A stretch of 64,000 nucleotides of DNA from JANQRZ01 sp965214485 (GTDB taxonomy: Bacteria; Bacteroidota; Rhodothermia; Rhodothermales; JANQRZ01), in the NCBI GenBank assembly GCA_965214485.1, contig CBDCBW010000009.1:310001-374000 (forward strand), written 5' to 3'. The translations under genes were made by a program, and so were the position numbers. Below are positions 45,606 to 53,917 of the stretch, in pieces (the stretch's first letter is position 1; each line of letters starts with the position of its first letter). A model generated the notes under the pieces. The model was not told the DNA's origin. It did no database searches and saw nothing but the letters and a program-made list of their open reading frames with translations.

Positions 45606-47810
45606 ATGCTTCGTCGCTACGCCCTACTCACCGCCCTCGTGCTCCTCGCGCCGCTCGCCGCGCGCGGGCAGGCCGCCCAGGACCTTACGCTCGAAGCGCC
45701 CGACGGCACGGCCGTCGCCATCGACCGGGACGAGTGGGGGGTGCCGCTGATCACGGCCGAGACCGAGGCCGCCGCGTTCTTCGGCCAGGGCTTCGCCGCG
45801 GCCCAGGACCGGCTCTTCCAGATGGAGAACTTCTGGCGCGCCTCGACCGGCCGCCTCGCCGAAGCCTTCGGCCCGGACTTCGTCGAGACCGACCAGCTCG
45901 TGCGCACCTTTTTCTACACCCCCGCCGAGCGCGAGGCGCAGTTCGACGCGCTGCCCGGCGAGATTCAGACGATGATCACCGGCTTCGCCGACGGCGTCAA
46001 CGCCTACATCGACTCGGTCGCGGCGAACCCCGCAGCGTACCGGCCCGCCGAGTACGCGCAGCCGCCGTTCACGCTCGTCGGCATCGAGCGCTGGGACGCC
46101 GACAAGATGGTGGCGATCATGCAGTTCTTCATGCGGCGCTTCGGCGAGTTCGGGGGCGAGGAGCTGGCCCGGCTCGCCGAGCTGACGGCCAACGGGATCG
46201 ACTGGTTCAACGAGAACCGCCCCATCAACGACCCGACGGCCCCGACGACGATTCCATCGACCGATCCCGCCGCGCCGGGCTCGCCCGACGTGAGCTACCG
46301 CGGCCCCTCCGTCGATCCCTCCGTCGCCGCCGAGGTCGCCGCCCGGCGCGAGCGCGTCGACCGGCTCCTCGACGCGCGCGGCGTGCCGCGCAAGCTCGGC
46401 TCGTACGCGGGGCTCTTCGGCCCGTCGAAGTCGGCCTCGGGCGACGTGATGCTGCTCGGCGCGCCGCAGATGGGCGAGCCCGCCGTCTCCGCTCCCGGCG
46501 ACCCGAACCGAGCGGTGACGTGGGAGTCCGAGCTCCTCGTCGGCGACGCCGACGCGCCGGCGCTCCACATCGCGGGGATGACCGTGCCGGGCATCCCCGG
46601 CGTCATCATCGGCCGCACCGCCGACCGCGCGTGGACCCTCACGAGCGGCATCTCGGACAACGTCGACACGTTCATCGAGACCACCGAGGACGACACGCTC
46701 GACCGCTACTTCTTCGACGGCGAGTTCGTGGACTACGAGGCCATCTCCGAGTCGATCCCCGTCCTCGGCGCGCCCGCCGTCCAGTTTACCCACCACCGCA
46801 GCGTCCACGGGCCGGTCTACGCCACCGACCCGGGCAGCCAACAGGCCTTCACCTGGCAGTACACGTTCTGGAACCGGGAGCTAGACATGCTCGAGGCGTT
46901 CTACGACCTGTGGAACGCCGAGACCGAGGGCGATGTGGATGCGGTGATGGCCGCCGTCCCGATGTCGTTCAACTTCTTCCTCAATAACCGCGACCAGGAC
47001 ATCCGCACCTGGCACATCGGCTTCTACCCCGACCGCCCCGACAGCGCCGACCCCCGCCTCCCGCTCCTCGGCGACGGCTCGCAGGAGTGGGACGGCATCC
47101 GGCCGTTTGAGGAGCTCCCGAAGGACGAGAACCCGGCGCAGGGCTACTACGTCAACTGGAACAACAAGCCCGCCGCCGACTGGGACCACGGCGACATCAT
47201 GCCCTGGACCGACGGGGCCGGGCGCACCTACGACGGCGTCCTCGCCATCGAGGAGTTCGTGCTCCAGGACGTGCTCCACAGCTTCGACGACCTGAAGGAG
47301 ATCCACGAGATCATCGACGCGCGCGAGTACCCCGGCACGTACCAGCAGATCGCCCAGTTCAGCGAAACCGGGAGCCGCGCCGAGAACCTGATCCCGCCCG
47401 GGCAGAGCGCCTTCTTCAGCACCGCCGGCGTGCCCAGCCCGCACGTCGCCGACCAGTGGCCGCTCTACCAGACCTACGAGATGAAGGAGTTCACGTTCGT
47501 CGGCGCGAACCCCGTGGCGAGCGAACCGGGCGCACTGCCCGGAGCCGCCCCGCGCCTCGGGGCCGTCCACCCGAACCCGCCGGTGGACGGCGTCGCCCGC
47601 GTCGTCGTCGAGCTACCCGCCGCCGGGCCGGTGCGGCTCGACGTCGTCGACGTGCTCGGGCGGGTCGTGGCCGTGCTCCGGGACGGACCGATGGCGGGGG
47701 GGGCGCACGAGGTCACGCTCGGCACGGGCGGCCTGCCGTCGGGGGTCTACTTCGTCCGCCTCCGCGCCGAGGGCCGGACCGAGACGCGCAAGCTCACCGT
47801 CGTGCGGTAG
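45606..47810 (+). CDS. Secreted S45 (penicillin acylase-like) protein with T9SS sorting domain
   Basis: 734 residues. A signal peptide ends near A-R-G-Q. The alpha-chain region has D-E-W-G-V-P-L-I and G-F-A-A-A-Q-D-R-L-F-Q-M-E, typical of N-terminal nucleophile S45 acylases. The expected autocleavage site G-S-N-N-W is G-S-Y-A-G-L-F-G here (Ser266), followed by S-A-S-G and G-x-x-x-P-G-I-P-G-V. Ser is kept but both Asn are lost, so processing is uncertain. A T9SS domain (H-P-N-P to T-V-V-R) closes the protein. Acyl-homoserine-lactone or beta-lactam acylase activity is possible but unproven. Confidence 0.83.
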   Translation: MLRRYALLTALVLLAPLAARGQAAQDLTLEAPDGTAVAIDRDEWGVPLITAETEAAAFFGQGFAAAQDRLFQMENFWRASTGRLAEAFGPDFVETDQLVRTFFYTPAEREAQFDALPGEIQTMITGFADGVNAYIDSVAANPAAYRPAEYAQPPFTLVGIERWDADKMVAIMQFFMRRFGEFGGEELARLAELTANGIDWFNENRPINDPTAPTTIPSTDPAAPGSPDVSYRGPSVDPSVAAEVAARRERVDRLLDARGVPRKLGSYAGLFGPSKSASGDVMLLGAPQMGEPAVSAPGDPNRAVTWESELLVGDADAPALHIAGMTVPGIPGVIIGRTADRAWTLTSGISDNVDTFIETTEDDTLDRYFFDGEFVDYEAISESIPVLGAPAVQFTHHRSVHGPVYATDPGSQQAFTWQYTFWNRELDMLEAFYDLWNAETEGDVDAVMAAVPMSFNFFLNNRDQDIRTWHIGFYPDRPDSADPRLPLLGDGSQEWDGIRPFEELPKDENPAQGYYVNWNNKPAADWDHGDIMPWTDGAGRTYDGVLAIEEFVLQDVLHSFDDLKEIHEIIDAREYPGTYQQIAQFSETGSRAENLIPPGQSAFFSTAGVPSPHVADQWPLYQTYEMKEFTFVGANPVASEPGALPGAAPRLGAVHPNPPVDGVARVVVELPAAGPVRLDVVDVLGRVVAVLRDGPMAGGAHEVTLGTGGLPSGVYFVRLRAEGRTETRKLTVVR

Positions 47811-47829
47811 GGATGCGTGGCGGCACGTG

Positions 47830-47869
47830 AAGCCCCGAACCGGCGCAGGCTGGTTCGGGGCTTGCTTTT
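47830..47869 (+). terminator. Strong rho-independent terminator after the S45 gene
   Basis: Perfect 12-bp arms AAGCCCCGAACC (47830-47841) and GGTTCGGGGCTT (47852-47863) with a 10-nt loop, then GCTTTT. It lies 20 bp after the stop at 47810. Confidence 0.9.
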
Positions 47870-47916
47870 GCTCATCCGGCACCCGACCTTCGGAGTGATC
47901 TCCGACCGGCCTTGCC

Positions 47917-48525
47917 ATGACCGCCTTCCCCACGACTCGTCCCAAACTCTCGCCCGAAGCCTACCTCGAATGGGAAGCGGGCCAGGACGCGAAGCACGAA
48001 TACTACCGGGGCGAGGTGTTCCTCATGGCCGGGGGTACCGAGACCCACGCGCGGATCATTACGAATCTTGTCGTTTTGCTGAGCAACGCCCTTCGCGGCG
48101 GTGGCTGTACCGTCTACACTGAGGCTCTGAGCATCCACGTCGAGGCGCACGACCTCTACACCTACCCCGACCTCTCCGTCGTCTGCGGCGAGGCGGCCTT
48201 CGCCGACGAGCGCCGCACGAGGCTACTCAACCCCGCCGTCCTCGCCGAGGTCCTCTCGCCCTCGAGCGAGCGCTACGACCGGACGGCGAAGGGGCGGTTC
48301 TACCGCAGCATCCCGTCGCTCGAAGGCTACGTCGTCGTCTCGCAGGACGCGCCGGGCGTGGACGTGCTCACCCGTACCGACGACGGCTGGCTGCTCCGCA
48401 GCGAGAGCGCCGACGGGCACGTCGCCCTGCCGCCGCTCGGCGTGACGCTCGCCCTGGCCGAGCTCTACGACGGCGTCACCTTTCCCGACCCGGGCGAACT
48501 GGATCGCCCCGTCCCGCACGGTTGA
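47917..48525 (+). CDS. Uma2 family (DUF820) putative endonuclease
   Basis: 202 residues. It has the PD-(D/E)xK-type core of the Uma2 family: L-S-P-E-A-Y-L-E-W-E, H-E-Y-Y-R-G-E-V-F-L-M, Y-T-Y-P-D-L-S-V-V, V-L-A-E-V-L-S-P-S-S-E-R-Y-D and K-x-x-x-Y. Family members are abundant in cyanobacteria and some Bacteroidota-related genomes and are often mobile; their function is unknown. It is a single gene behind a strong terminator, so it needs its own promoter within 48 bp. Confidence 0.88.
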   Translation: MTAFPTTRPKLSPEAYLEWEAGQDAKHEYYRGEVFLMAGGTETHARIITNLVVLLSNALRGGGCTVYTEALSIHVEAHDLYTYPDLSVVCGEAAFADERRTRLLNPAVLAEVLSPSSERYDRTAKGRFYRSIPSLEGYVVVSQDAPGVDVLTRTDDGWLLRSESADGHVALPPLGVTLALAELYDGVTFPDPGELDRPVPHG

Positions 48526-48759
48526 CACCCGACGCTCCTACCGGTGATCTACAGCATCAGACGCCGCCGTGCCTCTTCCACTGTGGGGGAGGCGCGGTTT
48601 CCGTTGAGCTGTGACACAAAGATTACCGCTGGGGGAGAACCGCGTGACCGTTTCGGGATGATTTCGGAGCGGATGTGTTCTACCCTTCGCGAGCGATCTG
48701 AAGCCCGTTGGGTTTCGGGTCCTCCTCACTTCTGCCCCTCTCCTCTCAACCCTACCGCC

Positions 48760-50658
48760 ATGACCTTTGCCACACGTGCGCTTCTGGCAACCTTCCTCCT
48801 TACCGGCATCGGCTCTGCCGCTGCGCAAGACCTCGTCCCCGACGACGACGTGCCGGGCGTGCTCATCGAGCGCGACTACGACATCCGGCTCGCCGTGGGC
48901 GGGCTGAACTACCCGAGCAACCTCACCTTCGGCGAGGGCCGCATCTGGATCAGCGAGTCCGGCTACGCCGCGCCGAACGTCCCGCCGACCGTCGCCGAGA
49001 TCACGCTGCCCGGCCCCGACGACGCGCCCGGCTCGGGCACGGTCACGATCATCCTCACCCCGGCCATGCTCCCGCCGGGGATGCTCGTCCCGCCGTTCAC
49101 CGACGTGACCTACCGCGACGGCCTGATCTACCTCGGCCACCGCCAGGTCGGGGCCAACGAGTGGATGGTCGGGGCGTACTCGCGGTTTGACCCCGACAGC
49201 CCGGTCGGCACCTTCGAGACGCTCCTCACGAACCTACCCTCGGTCGGCGACCACCAGAACAACACGGTCGTGTTCGGGAGCGACGGACGGGCCTACTTCG
49301 GGCAGGGCTCGGCGACGAACACGGGCGTCGTCGGGGCCGACAACGTCGGGCGTTGGGTCGAGGACGCGCCGGGCTTCCGCGAGATCGCCCCGGTCGAGAT
49401 CGTCCTCAACGGCGACGAGTTCACGGCGCGCGTGCCGACATCGCTCGACCCGGACTCGAACGCCGTCACGGCCCCGTACCGCCCGTTCGACTCCGGCCCC
49501 ATCGAGCCGGGCTTGGTGATTCCGGCGGCGACGCCGGCGACGCCGCAGGACGGCCTCATCGCGGGGTCCGGGACGGTCTACTCGTTCGACCCCGACGCGG
49601 CGGACCCGGCGAGCACGCTGCGCCTCGAAGCCTGGGGCCTCCGCAACCCGTTCGGCCTCGCCTTCGACGCGGCGGACCCCACGCGGCTCTTCGTCTCGAA
49701 CAACGGCTCCGACATCCGCGGGCAGGCCGGCGACCCCAACGAGCCGCTCAACCCGGACACCTACGTCGTCCGCGGGAATCGCCCCGTGGCGCAGGAGTAC
49801 GACGACCTCTTCGTGCTCACCGTCGGCGGCGAGGTCGAGTTCTTCGGCTGGCCCGACTTCTTCCACGACCCCGAGACCGGGCAGCCGCTCGACCCCAGCG
49901 ATGCGACGTTCTGCAACTCGCCGGTGCTGAGCGCCGAGGACTGCCCCGCGCCGATCTTCGACGCGGCGTTCCGAGCCGGGCTGACCGTGCAGCCTGCCGT
50001 CGCGGAGGTCGGGCTCTACGTCTCCGTCACCGGCTTCGAGCCGTCGCCGAGCGCGGCGTTCGGGTTCGAGGGCGACCTGTTCACGACCGAATCCGGCTCG
50101 TTCTCGCCGCAGACCGGCGCGTTCGAGTTCACCGGCTATAAGGTCGCCCGCATCGAGCCGGACACCGGGGTCGAGGTAGACTTCGTCGTCAACGACGGCA
50201 CGACGGCGGACGAGCTCTTCGTCCCGGAGAAGATGAACAAGCCCGTCTCGGCGGTCTTCTTCGGCGACCAGCTCCTCGTCGTCGACCTCGGCGTGGCCGA
50301 TCCTGGCATCGAGCTGTTCCAGTCGGGGACGGGCAAGGTGTGGATCGTCGAGCGCCGCGGTTCGACCGCGAGCGAGGAAACCGCCGAGGCCAGCCGGGCC
50401 ACGCTCCGCTCCGTCTTCCCGAACCCGCTCGCAGGCGGCGCGGCCCGCGTCGTGGTCGATCTCCCCGAAGCCGGAACCGTCCGCGTCGAGGTGGTGGACG
50501 TGCTCGGGCGGACCGTGGCCGTCCTTGCCGACGGGCCGGCGGCGGCGGGCACGCACGAGCTCTCGCTGAGCCGCCGGGACCTCGGCAGCGGGGTCTACGT
50601 CGTCCGCCTCCGCGCCGACGGGCAGACGCAGACGCGCAAGCTCACCGTCGTGCGCTGA
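48760..50658 (+). CDS. Secreted PQQ-dependent sugar dehydrogenase-like propeller with T9SS domain
   Basis: 632 residues. A signal peptide ends near S-A-A-A-Q. A six-bladed-propeller region contains N-Y-P-S-N-L-T-F, H-Q-N-N-T-V-V-F-G-S-D-G-R, and the tell-tale A-W-G-L-R-N-P-F-G-L-A-F-D with L-F-V-S-N-N-G, as in soluble glucose or sorbosone dehydrogenases. A T9SS sorting domain (F-P-N-P-L-A-G to T-V-V-R) follows. The true substrate and PQQ use are unproven. I chose the ATG at 48760 over upstream starts because it begins the signal peptide. Confidence 0.82.
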   Translation: MTFATRALLATFLLTGIGSAAAQDLVPDDDVPGVLIERDYDIRLAVGGLNYPSNLTFGEGRIWISESGYAAPNVPPTVAEITLPGPDDAPGSGTVTIILTPAMLPPGMLVPPFTDVTYRDGLIYLGHRQVGANEWMVGAYSRFDPDSPVGTFETLLTNLPSVGDHQNNTVVFGSDGRAYFGQGSATNTGVVGADNVGRWVEDAPGFREIAPVEIVLNGDEFTARVPTSLDPDSNAVTAPYRPFDSGPIEPGLVIPAATPATPQDGLIAGSGTVYSFDPDAADPASTLRLEAWGLRNPFGLAFDAADPTRLFVSNNGSDIRGQAGDPNEPLNPDTYVVRGNRPVAQEYDDLFVLTVGGEVEFFGWPDFFHDPETGQPLDPSDATFCNSPVLSAEDCPAPIFDAAFRAGLTVQPAVAEVGLYVSVTGFEPSPSAAFGFEGDLFTTESGSFSPQTGAFEFTGYKVARIEPDTGVEVDFVVNDGTTADELFVPEKMNKPVSAVFFGDQLLVVDLGVADPGIELFQSGTGKVWIVERRGSTASEETAEASRATLRSVFPNPLAGGAARVVVDLPEAGTVRVEVVDVLGRTVAVLADGPAAAGTHELSLSRRDLGSGVYVVRLRADGQTQTRKLTVVR

Positions 50659-50664
50659 CACGAG

Positions 50665-50723
50665 GTAGGGGCGGGTTCCAAACCCGCCCCTACGCACGGA
50701 TGGCCGCCCCTACGCACGGATGG
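50665..50723. repeat. Palindrome GTAGGGGCGGGTT-CCA-AACCCGCCCCTAC (copy 3) plus 20-bp tandem repeat
   Basis: Perfect 13-bp arms (50665-50677 and 50681-50693). The right arm is part of a 20-bp unit (CCGCCCCTACGCACGGATGG) that is repeated exactly at 50684-50703 and 50704-50723. The tandem part supplies the stop codon and last residues of the flavin-reductase gene on the minus strand. Confidence 0.92.
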
Positions 50724-51187
50724 GAAGACCGGATGGGCGGACCGCCGCGCGCGCCGCCGAAGCTCCCCGCCGAGTACGTGACGATCCCCGCCGGTCGCCA
50801 GAAATACTCGTGGAGGAAGGGGTCGATCAGGTTCTTGAGCGCGGGTGGGAGGCCGTGGTTGTACTCGCCCGCGACGAACACGAAGGCGTCGGCGCGGCGG
50901 TAGAGGTCGGCCAGTCGTTCGAGTGGCTCGGGGGCTTCGCCTTCGCCGTACTCCGAGTCCATGCTGTCGAGGAGCGGAAGCTCGGCTTCCAGCGGGTCGA
51001 TGAGGTCCACGTGGTGCCCGCGCCGCTCGAGCTGTCGGACGACGAACCGGGCCGCGCGAATCCCCTGCCGCTCCGAGCGGACGGAGCCGTAGACGACCAC
51101 GACGCGGAGACCCCCGCCGCCGTCGGAGGCATCGGGACTCGTCTCGCAGGGCGAGCCTCCGGCGAGGTCGGCGGCAGAAGAGGACAT
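50690..51187 (-). pseudogene. NADPH-dependent FMN reductase-like protein, C-terminally truncated
   Basis: About 165 residues (an ATG at 51217 would add 10). The flavodoxin-like fold has V-V-V-V-Y-G-S-V-R near the start (FMN phosphate loop), L-P-L-L-D, and A-F-V-F-V-A-G-E-Y-N-H-G-L-P-P-A-L-K-N-L-I-D (flavin contact). After Y-S-A-G-S-F-G-G-A-R the family normally continues for several dozen residues. Here the reading enters the 20-bp repeat and stops. The final helix is missing, so activity is doubtful. Confidence 0.75.
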
Positions 51188-51238
51188 CGCGAGGCGCGGT
51201 GAGGGAGCACGCGACATAACGCCGCCCTCGCCCCGGCC

Positions 51239-51775
51239 CTACGACTCTCCGACCACGTCGTCGATTGCGCAAGCGATGGCGAGCCAGAGGGTGCCGCCGT
51301 CGAGGGTGCCGCCCTCGAACGTGCCCCGCCCGACGAGCGTGACCGAGCCGTCGTCGAGCGTCAGCGGGTCGCCGTCGGCTTCGAGCTCGGCCTCGCGGAT
51401 CGCCGCGTCGGACGACAGGGTGAGCCTCACGCGCGAGGTCCGCGCCAGCAGGTGCTTCGGATCAACCGTCAGCTCGACGTCGATGGCGACGTGGCCGGTG
51501 CCGCCGTCGTAGGTGCCCTCCGGGTCGCCGTCGATCGACACCGTGGCCGAGACGTTGCCCAGGTCGGTGTCCACGTCGTCAGTGACGGGCGGGAAGTCGA
51601 GGAGGCGGACGGTGCCGGCGTCGCGGTCGAGGGCGGCGCGGAAGTGGAGCGGCGGGTCGCCTGCGTCGGGCTCGCGGACGAGCTGGCGGTCCCCGTCGAG
51701 GATGCCGTGTTCGAGGAGCGCGTAGACGTCGGCGTCGAGGCGGGCGGAGAACTGCGGCGGGAGGTCGGCCGGCAT
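51239..51775 (-). CDS. Hypothetical protein, acidic and beta-rich
   Basis: 178 residues with no signal peptide or membrane segment. It is strongly acidic and rich in alternating hydrophobic strands, with Gly-Asp-rich turns such as T-Y-D-G-G-T-G-H-V and T-F-E-G-G-T-L-D-G-G-T-L near the end. A small cytoplasmic beta-barrel is likely. I do not recognise the family. It lies between the truncated flavin reductase and the DUF192 gene, on the same strand. Confidence 0.6.
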   Translation of the reverse strand: MPADLPPQFSARLDADVYALLEHGILDGDRQLVREPDAGDPPLHFRAALDRDAGTVRLLDFPPVTDDVDTDLGNVSATVSIDGDPEGTYDGGTGHVAIDVELTVDPKHLLARTSRVRLTLSSDAAIREAELEADGDPLTLDDGSVTLVGRGTFEGGTLDGGTLWLAIACAIDDVVGES

Positions 51776-51805
51776 GACGGAGGGGGGGCGGCGAGGGAGA
51801 GGGAG

Positions 51806-51841
51806 AAATAAAAAACCCGGCAGCCTTACGGGGCTGCCGGG
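51806..51841 (-). terminator. Rho-independent terminator after the DUF192 gene
   Basis: CCCGGCAGCC and GGGCTGCCGGG form a strong hairpin (51816-51841). On the minus strand it is followed by TTTTTTATTT. It lies about 140 bp beyond the DUF192 stop. A second weaker hairpin of similar sequence (GCAGCC...GGGGCTGC) precedes it at 51856-51873. Confidence 0.85.
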
Positions 51842-51983
51842 GCGCTGCTCGGCGCAGCCTTACAGGGGCTGCTTGGCATCGTGCTTCCTAAACGGAGAAA
51901 TGGCCCTTTTAGTTTCTGGGAGCCTGGCCTTAACATACGCTTCATGTGCCTCGGCAAAACCTTGCCGAACAGAGACCTGAGCC

Positions 51984-52490
51984 TCAGTCTCGGCTCCAGC
52001 GCACCCGGTCTCCAGCGGTGATGCCCCACGTGTCCGTGAAGCCGGCCTGCGTCTCGACGATGAAGCGCGACTGCCCCTCCGCCGAGACGTTCTCGGGCGA
52101 GAAGGGCTTGGTGTACTTCGCCGTGTTGAGCACGGTCGAGTCCGGGGCGACGAACGTGATGTCGAGCGAGAGCGGGGTGTTCGCCATCCAGAAGCTGTGG
52201 CGCTGCGTGCGCGGCATGACGAAGAGCATCCCGCTGCGCTCCGGCAGCGAGGTCCGGTCCATCAGCCCGCGCTGCGTCGCCGAGTCGCCCTGCGCGATCT
52301 CGACGTCGATGGTAACGATTTCTTCGCCGTCGTCGCGGGAAAAGGTGAGCGAGCCGTCGCGGCGGAACGGGATGTCGTCGGCGGCCGGCGGCGTGGCCGG
52401 GCGCGGCGCGGGCTCGGATTCGCACCCGGTGGTGAGCAGGAAGGCGGTGAGCAGGAGGGCGGAGAAGAGGAGGGGCAGAAGGCGGAGCAT
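51984..52490 (-). CDS. DUF192 lipoprotein
   Basis: 168 residues. Lipobox L-T-T-G-C near residue 22 and a Pro/Ala linker are followed by a DUF192 domain: I-D-V-E-I-A-Q-G-D, R-G-L-M-D-R-T-S-L, G-M-L-F-V-M-P, H-S-F-W-M-A-N-T-P-L-S-L-D-I-T-F-V and V-E-T-Q-A-G. The function of DUF192 is not established. I take the ATG at 52490, where the signal peptide begins; the upstream in-frame extension contains repeated A-M-S-L-L-A-M. Confidence 0.88.
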   Translation of the reverse strand: MLRLLPLLFSALLLTAFLLTTGCESEPAPRPATPPAADDIPFRRDGSLTFSRDDGEEIVTIDVEIAQGDSATQRGLMDRTSLPERSGMLFVMPRTQRHSFWMANTPLSLDITFVAPDSTVLNTAKYTKPFSPENVSAEGQSRFIVETQAGFTDTWGITAGDRVRWSRD

Positions 52491-52650
52491 CGTGCGAGGG
52501 GAGAGGGATCTGAGAGTGATGCTTGTCATTGCGAGCAGGCTCATTGCGAGGAGGGGCACAGCGCCGACGCGGCAACCTCCAACGGGGTACTTGGGCTCAG
52601 GAGATTGCTTCGTCGCTCACTGCGTTTGCTCCTCGCGATGACAGGGGGGG

Positions 52651-53802
52651 CTATCCGATCAGCTTCGCCGTCACCGCGTCGGCGACGAGCGCGCCGGCAC
52701 CGGTGAGGCGGACGGTGCTGCGGCGGATGGGATGGATGAGGCCGCCGGCTTCGAGCTCGGCAAGCGCCTCGACCTTTTCGACGAGGAGATCGACGCCGTA
52801 GTCGGCTTCGAGCACGTCGAGGTCGAGGCCGTCTTCGAGGAGCCGGAGGCGGAGGAGAATATATTCGTCGGCGAGGGTGTCGGCCCCGAGGCGCTCCTGG
52901 TGTTCGAGCGGGCGGTGGCCCTGCCCGAGCAGCGCGGTGTAGCGCGGGAGGTTGCGGACGTTGGCCCAGCGCCGGGCGAGCGACGGGGTCTCGCGCCAGA
53001 ACGAGTGGGCGCTCGGGCCGAAGCCCAGGTAGTTGCCGTGCCGCCAGTAGACCTGGTTGTGGCGGCTGCGCGCGCCCGGCAGCGCGAAGCTCGAGATTTC
53101 GTAGTGCGCGTAGCCGTGCCGCCGGAGGGTGGCGGCGGTCTCGAGGAAGCGCTCGCCCATCGCCTCGTCGGGCGTCGGGGTGACGGCCCCGCGTGCGACC
53201 AGCTTCGCCAGCGGCGTCCGCTCCTCGACGGTCAGCCCGTAGGTCGAGAGGTGGGGGACGCCGAGCGCGGCGGCCCGCTCGAGGTTGGCCTGCCACCGCT
53301 CGGCGGGCTGGTCCGGGACGCCGAAGATGAGGTCGATCGAGAACGAGTCGAACCCGGCCGTCCGGACCGCCTCGACCGAGCGCTCGGCCGCCGCGGCGTC
53401 GTGGGCGCGGCCCATGAAGCGCAGGTCGTCGTCGAAGAACGACTGCACGCCGAGCGAGAGCCGGGTGATGCCGAGGTCGCGCAGGCCCCGCAGGTAGTCC
53501 CGCGTCGCATTCTCCGGGTTGACCTCGAACGTCACCTCCTCGACCGCGCCGGTGTCGAAGTGCCGCTCGATGCCCTGCATCAGCAGCGCCACCTCGCCCA
53601 ACGGCAACAGCGACGGCGTCCCCCCGCCGAAGTAGACCGTCTCGACCGGCTCGCGCTGTCCATACTCACGCCCGTAGGCGTCGATCTCGACCCGCACCGC
53701 GTCGACGAACGGGCGCGTCAGGCGGTGCGTCGTCGTGAAGTAGAAGTCGCAGTAGACGCAGCGCTGCGTGCAGAACGGGATATGGAAGTACAGGGCGGCC
53801 AG
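52651..53802 (-). CDS. hemW: Radical-SAM heme chaperone HemW, probable CTG start
   Basis: About 383 residues from CTG at 53802. Reading from there gives (M)-A-A-L-Y-F-H-I-P-F, then the cluster-binding C-T-Q-R-C-V-Y-C (Cys11, 15, 18) and D-F-Y-F. Downstream are F-G-G-G-T-P-S, E-V-N-P-E-N, S-L-G-V-Q-S-F and I-D-L-I-F-G-V-P. The first conventional start (GTG 53697) lies after the cysteines. An in-frame TAG just upstream excludes earlier ATG, GTG or TTG starts. HemW supplies heme to respiratory enzymes; the C-terminal HemW domain is intact. Confidence 0.9.
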   Translation of the reverse strand: MAALYFHIPFCTQRCVYCDFYFTTTHRLTRPFVDAVRVEIDAYGREYGQREPVETVYFGGGTPSLLPLGEVALLMQGIERHFDTGAVEEVTFEVNPENATRDYLRGLRDLGITRLSLGVQSFFDDDLRFMGRAHDAAAAERSVEAVRTAGFDSFSIDLIFGVPDQPAERWQANLERAAALGVPHLSTYGLTVEERTPLAKLVARGAVTPTPDEAMGERFLETAATLRRHGYAHYEISSFALPGARSRHNQVYWRHGNYLGFGPSAHSFWRETPSLARRWANVRNLPRYTALLGQGHRPLEHQERLGADTLADEYILLRLRLLEDGLDLDVLEADYGVDLLVEKVEALAELEAGGLIHPIRRSTVRLTGAGALVADAVTAKLIG

Positions 53803-53829
53803 GGGAGCGGCGAGCTTGGAGCGACAAAC

Positions 53830-53887
53830 GACGAATGAGGGAAGCTACGCCCTGCCTGCCGCCTGTCTTTACCTTTGCTCATTCGTC
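53830..53887. repeat. Inverted repeat GACGAATGAG...CTCATTCGTC
   Basis: Perfect 10-bp arms (53830-53839, 53878-53887) flanking a 38-nt centre, followed by the direct repeats CACTCGCCGTTCGCCACTCG. It lies in the 115-bp gap between divergent hemW and nurA, so both promoters must lie in or beside it. Confidence 0.75.
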
Positions 53888-53917
53888 ACTCGCCGTTCGC
53901 CACTCGTTCCCCGCCCC

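Noticed and set aside
47456..47830. 124-codon plus-strand frame at the end of the S45 gene
   Set aside because: It is out-of-frame reading of the T9SS domain, almost entirely Arg, Gly and Pro.
53697..53699. GTG start for hemW
   Set aside because: It would remove the three radical-SAM cysteines that are encoded in the same frame upstream.
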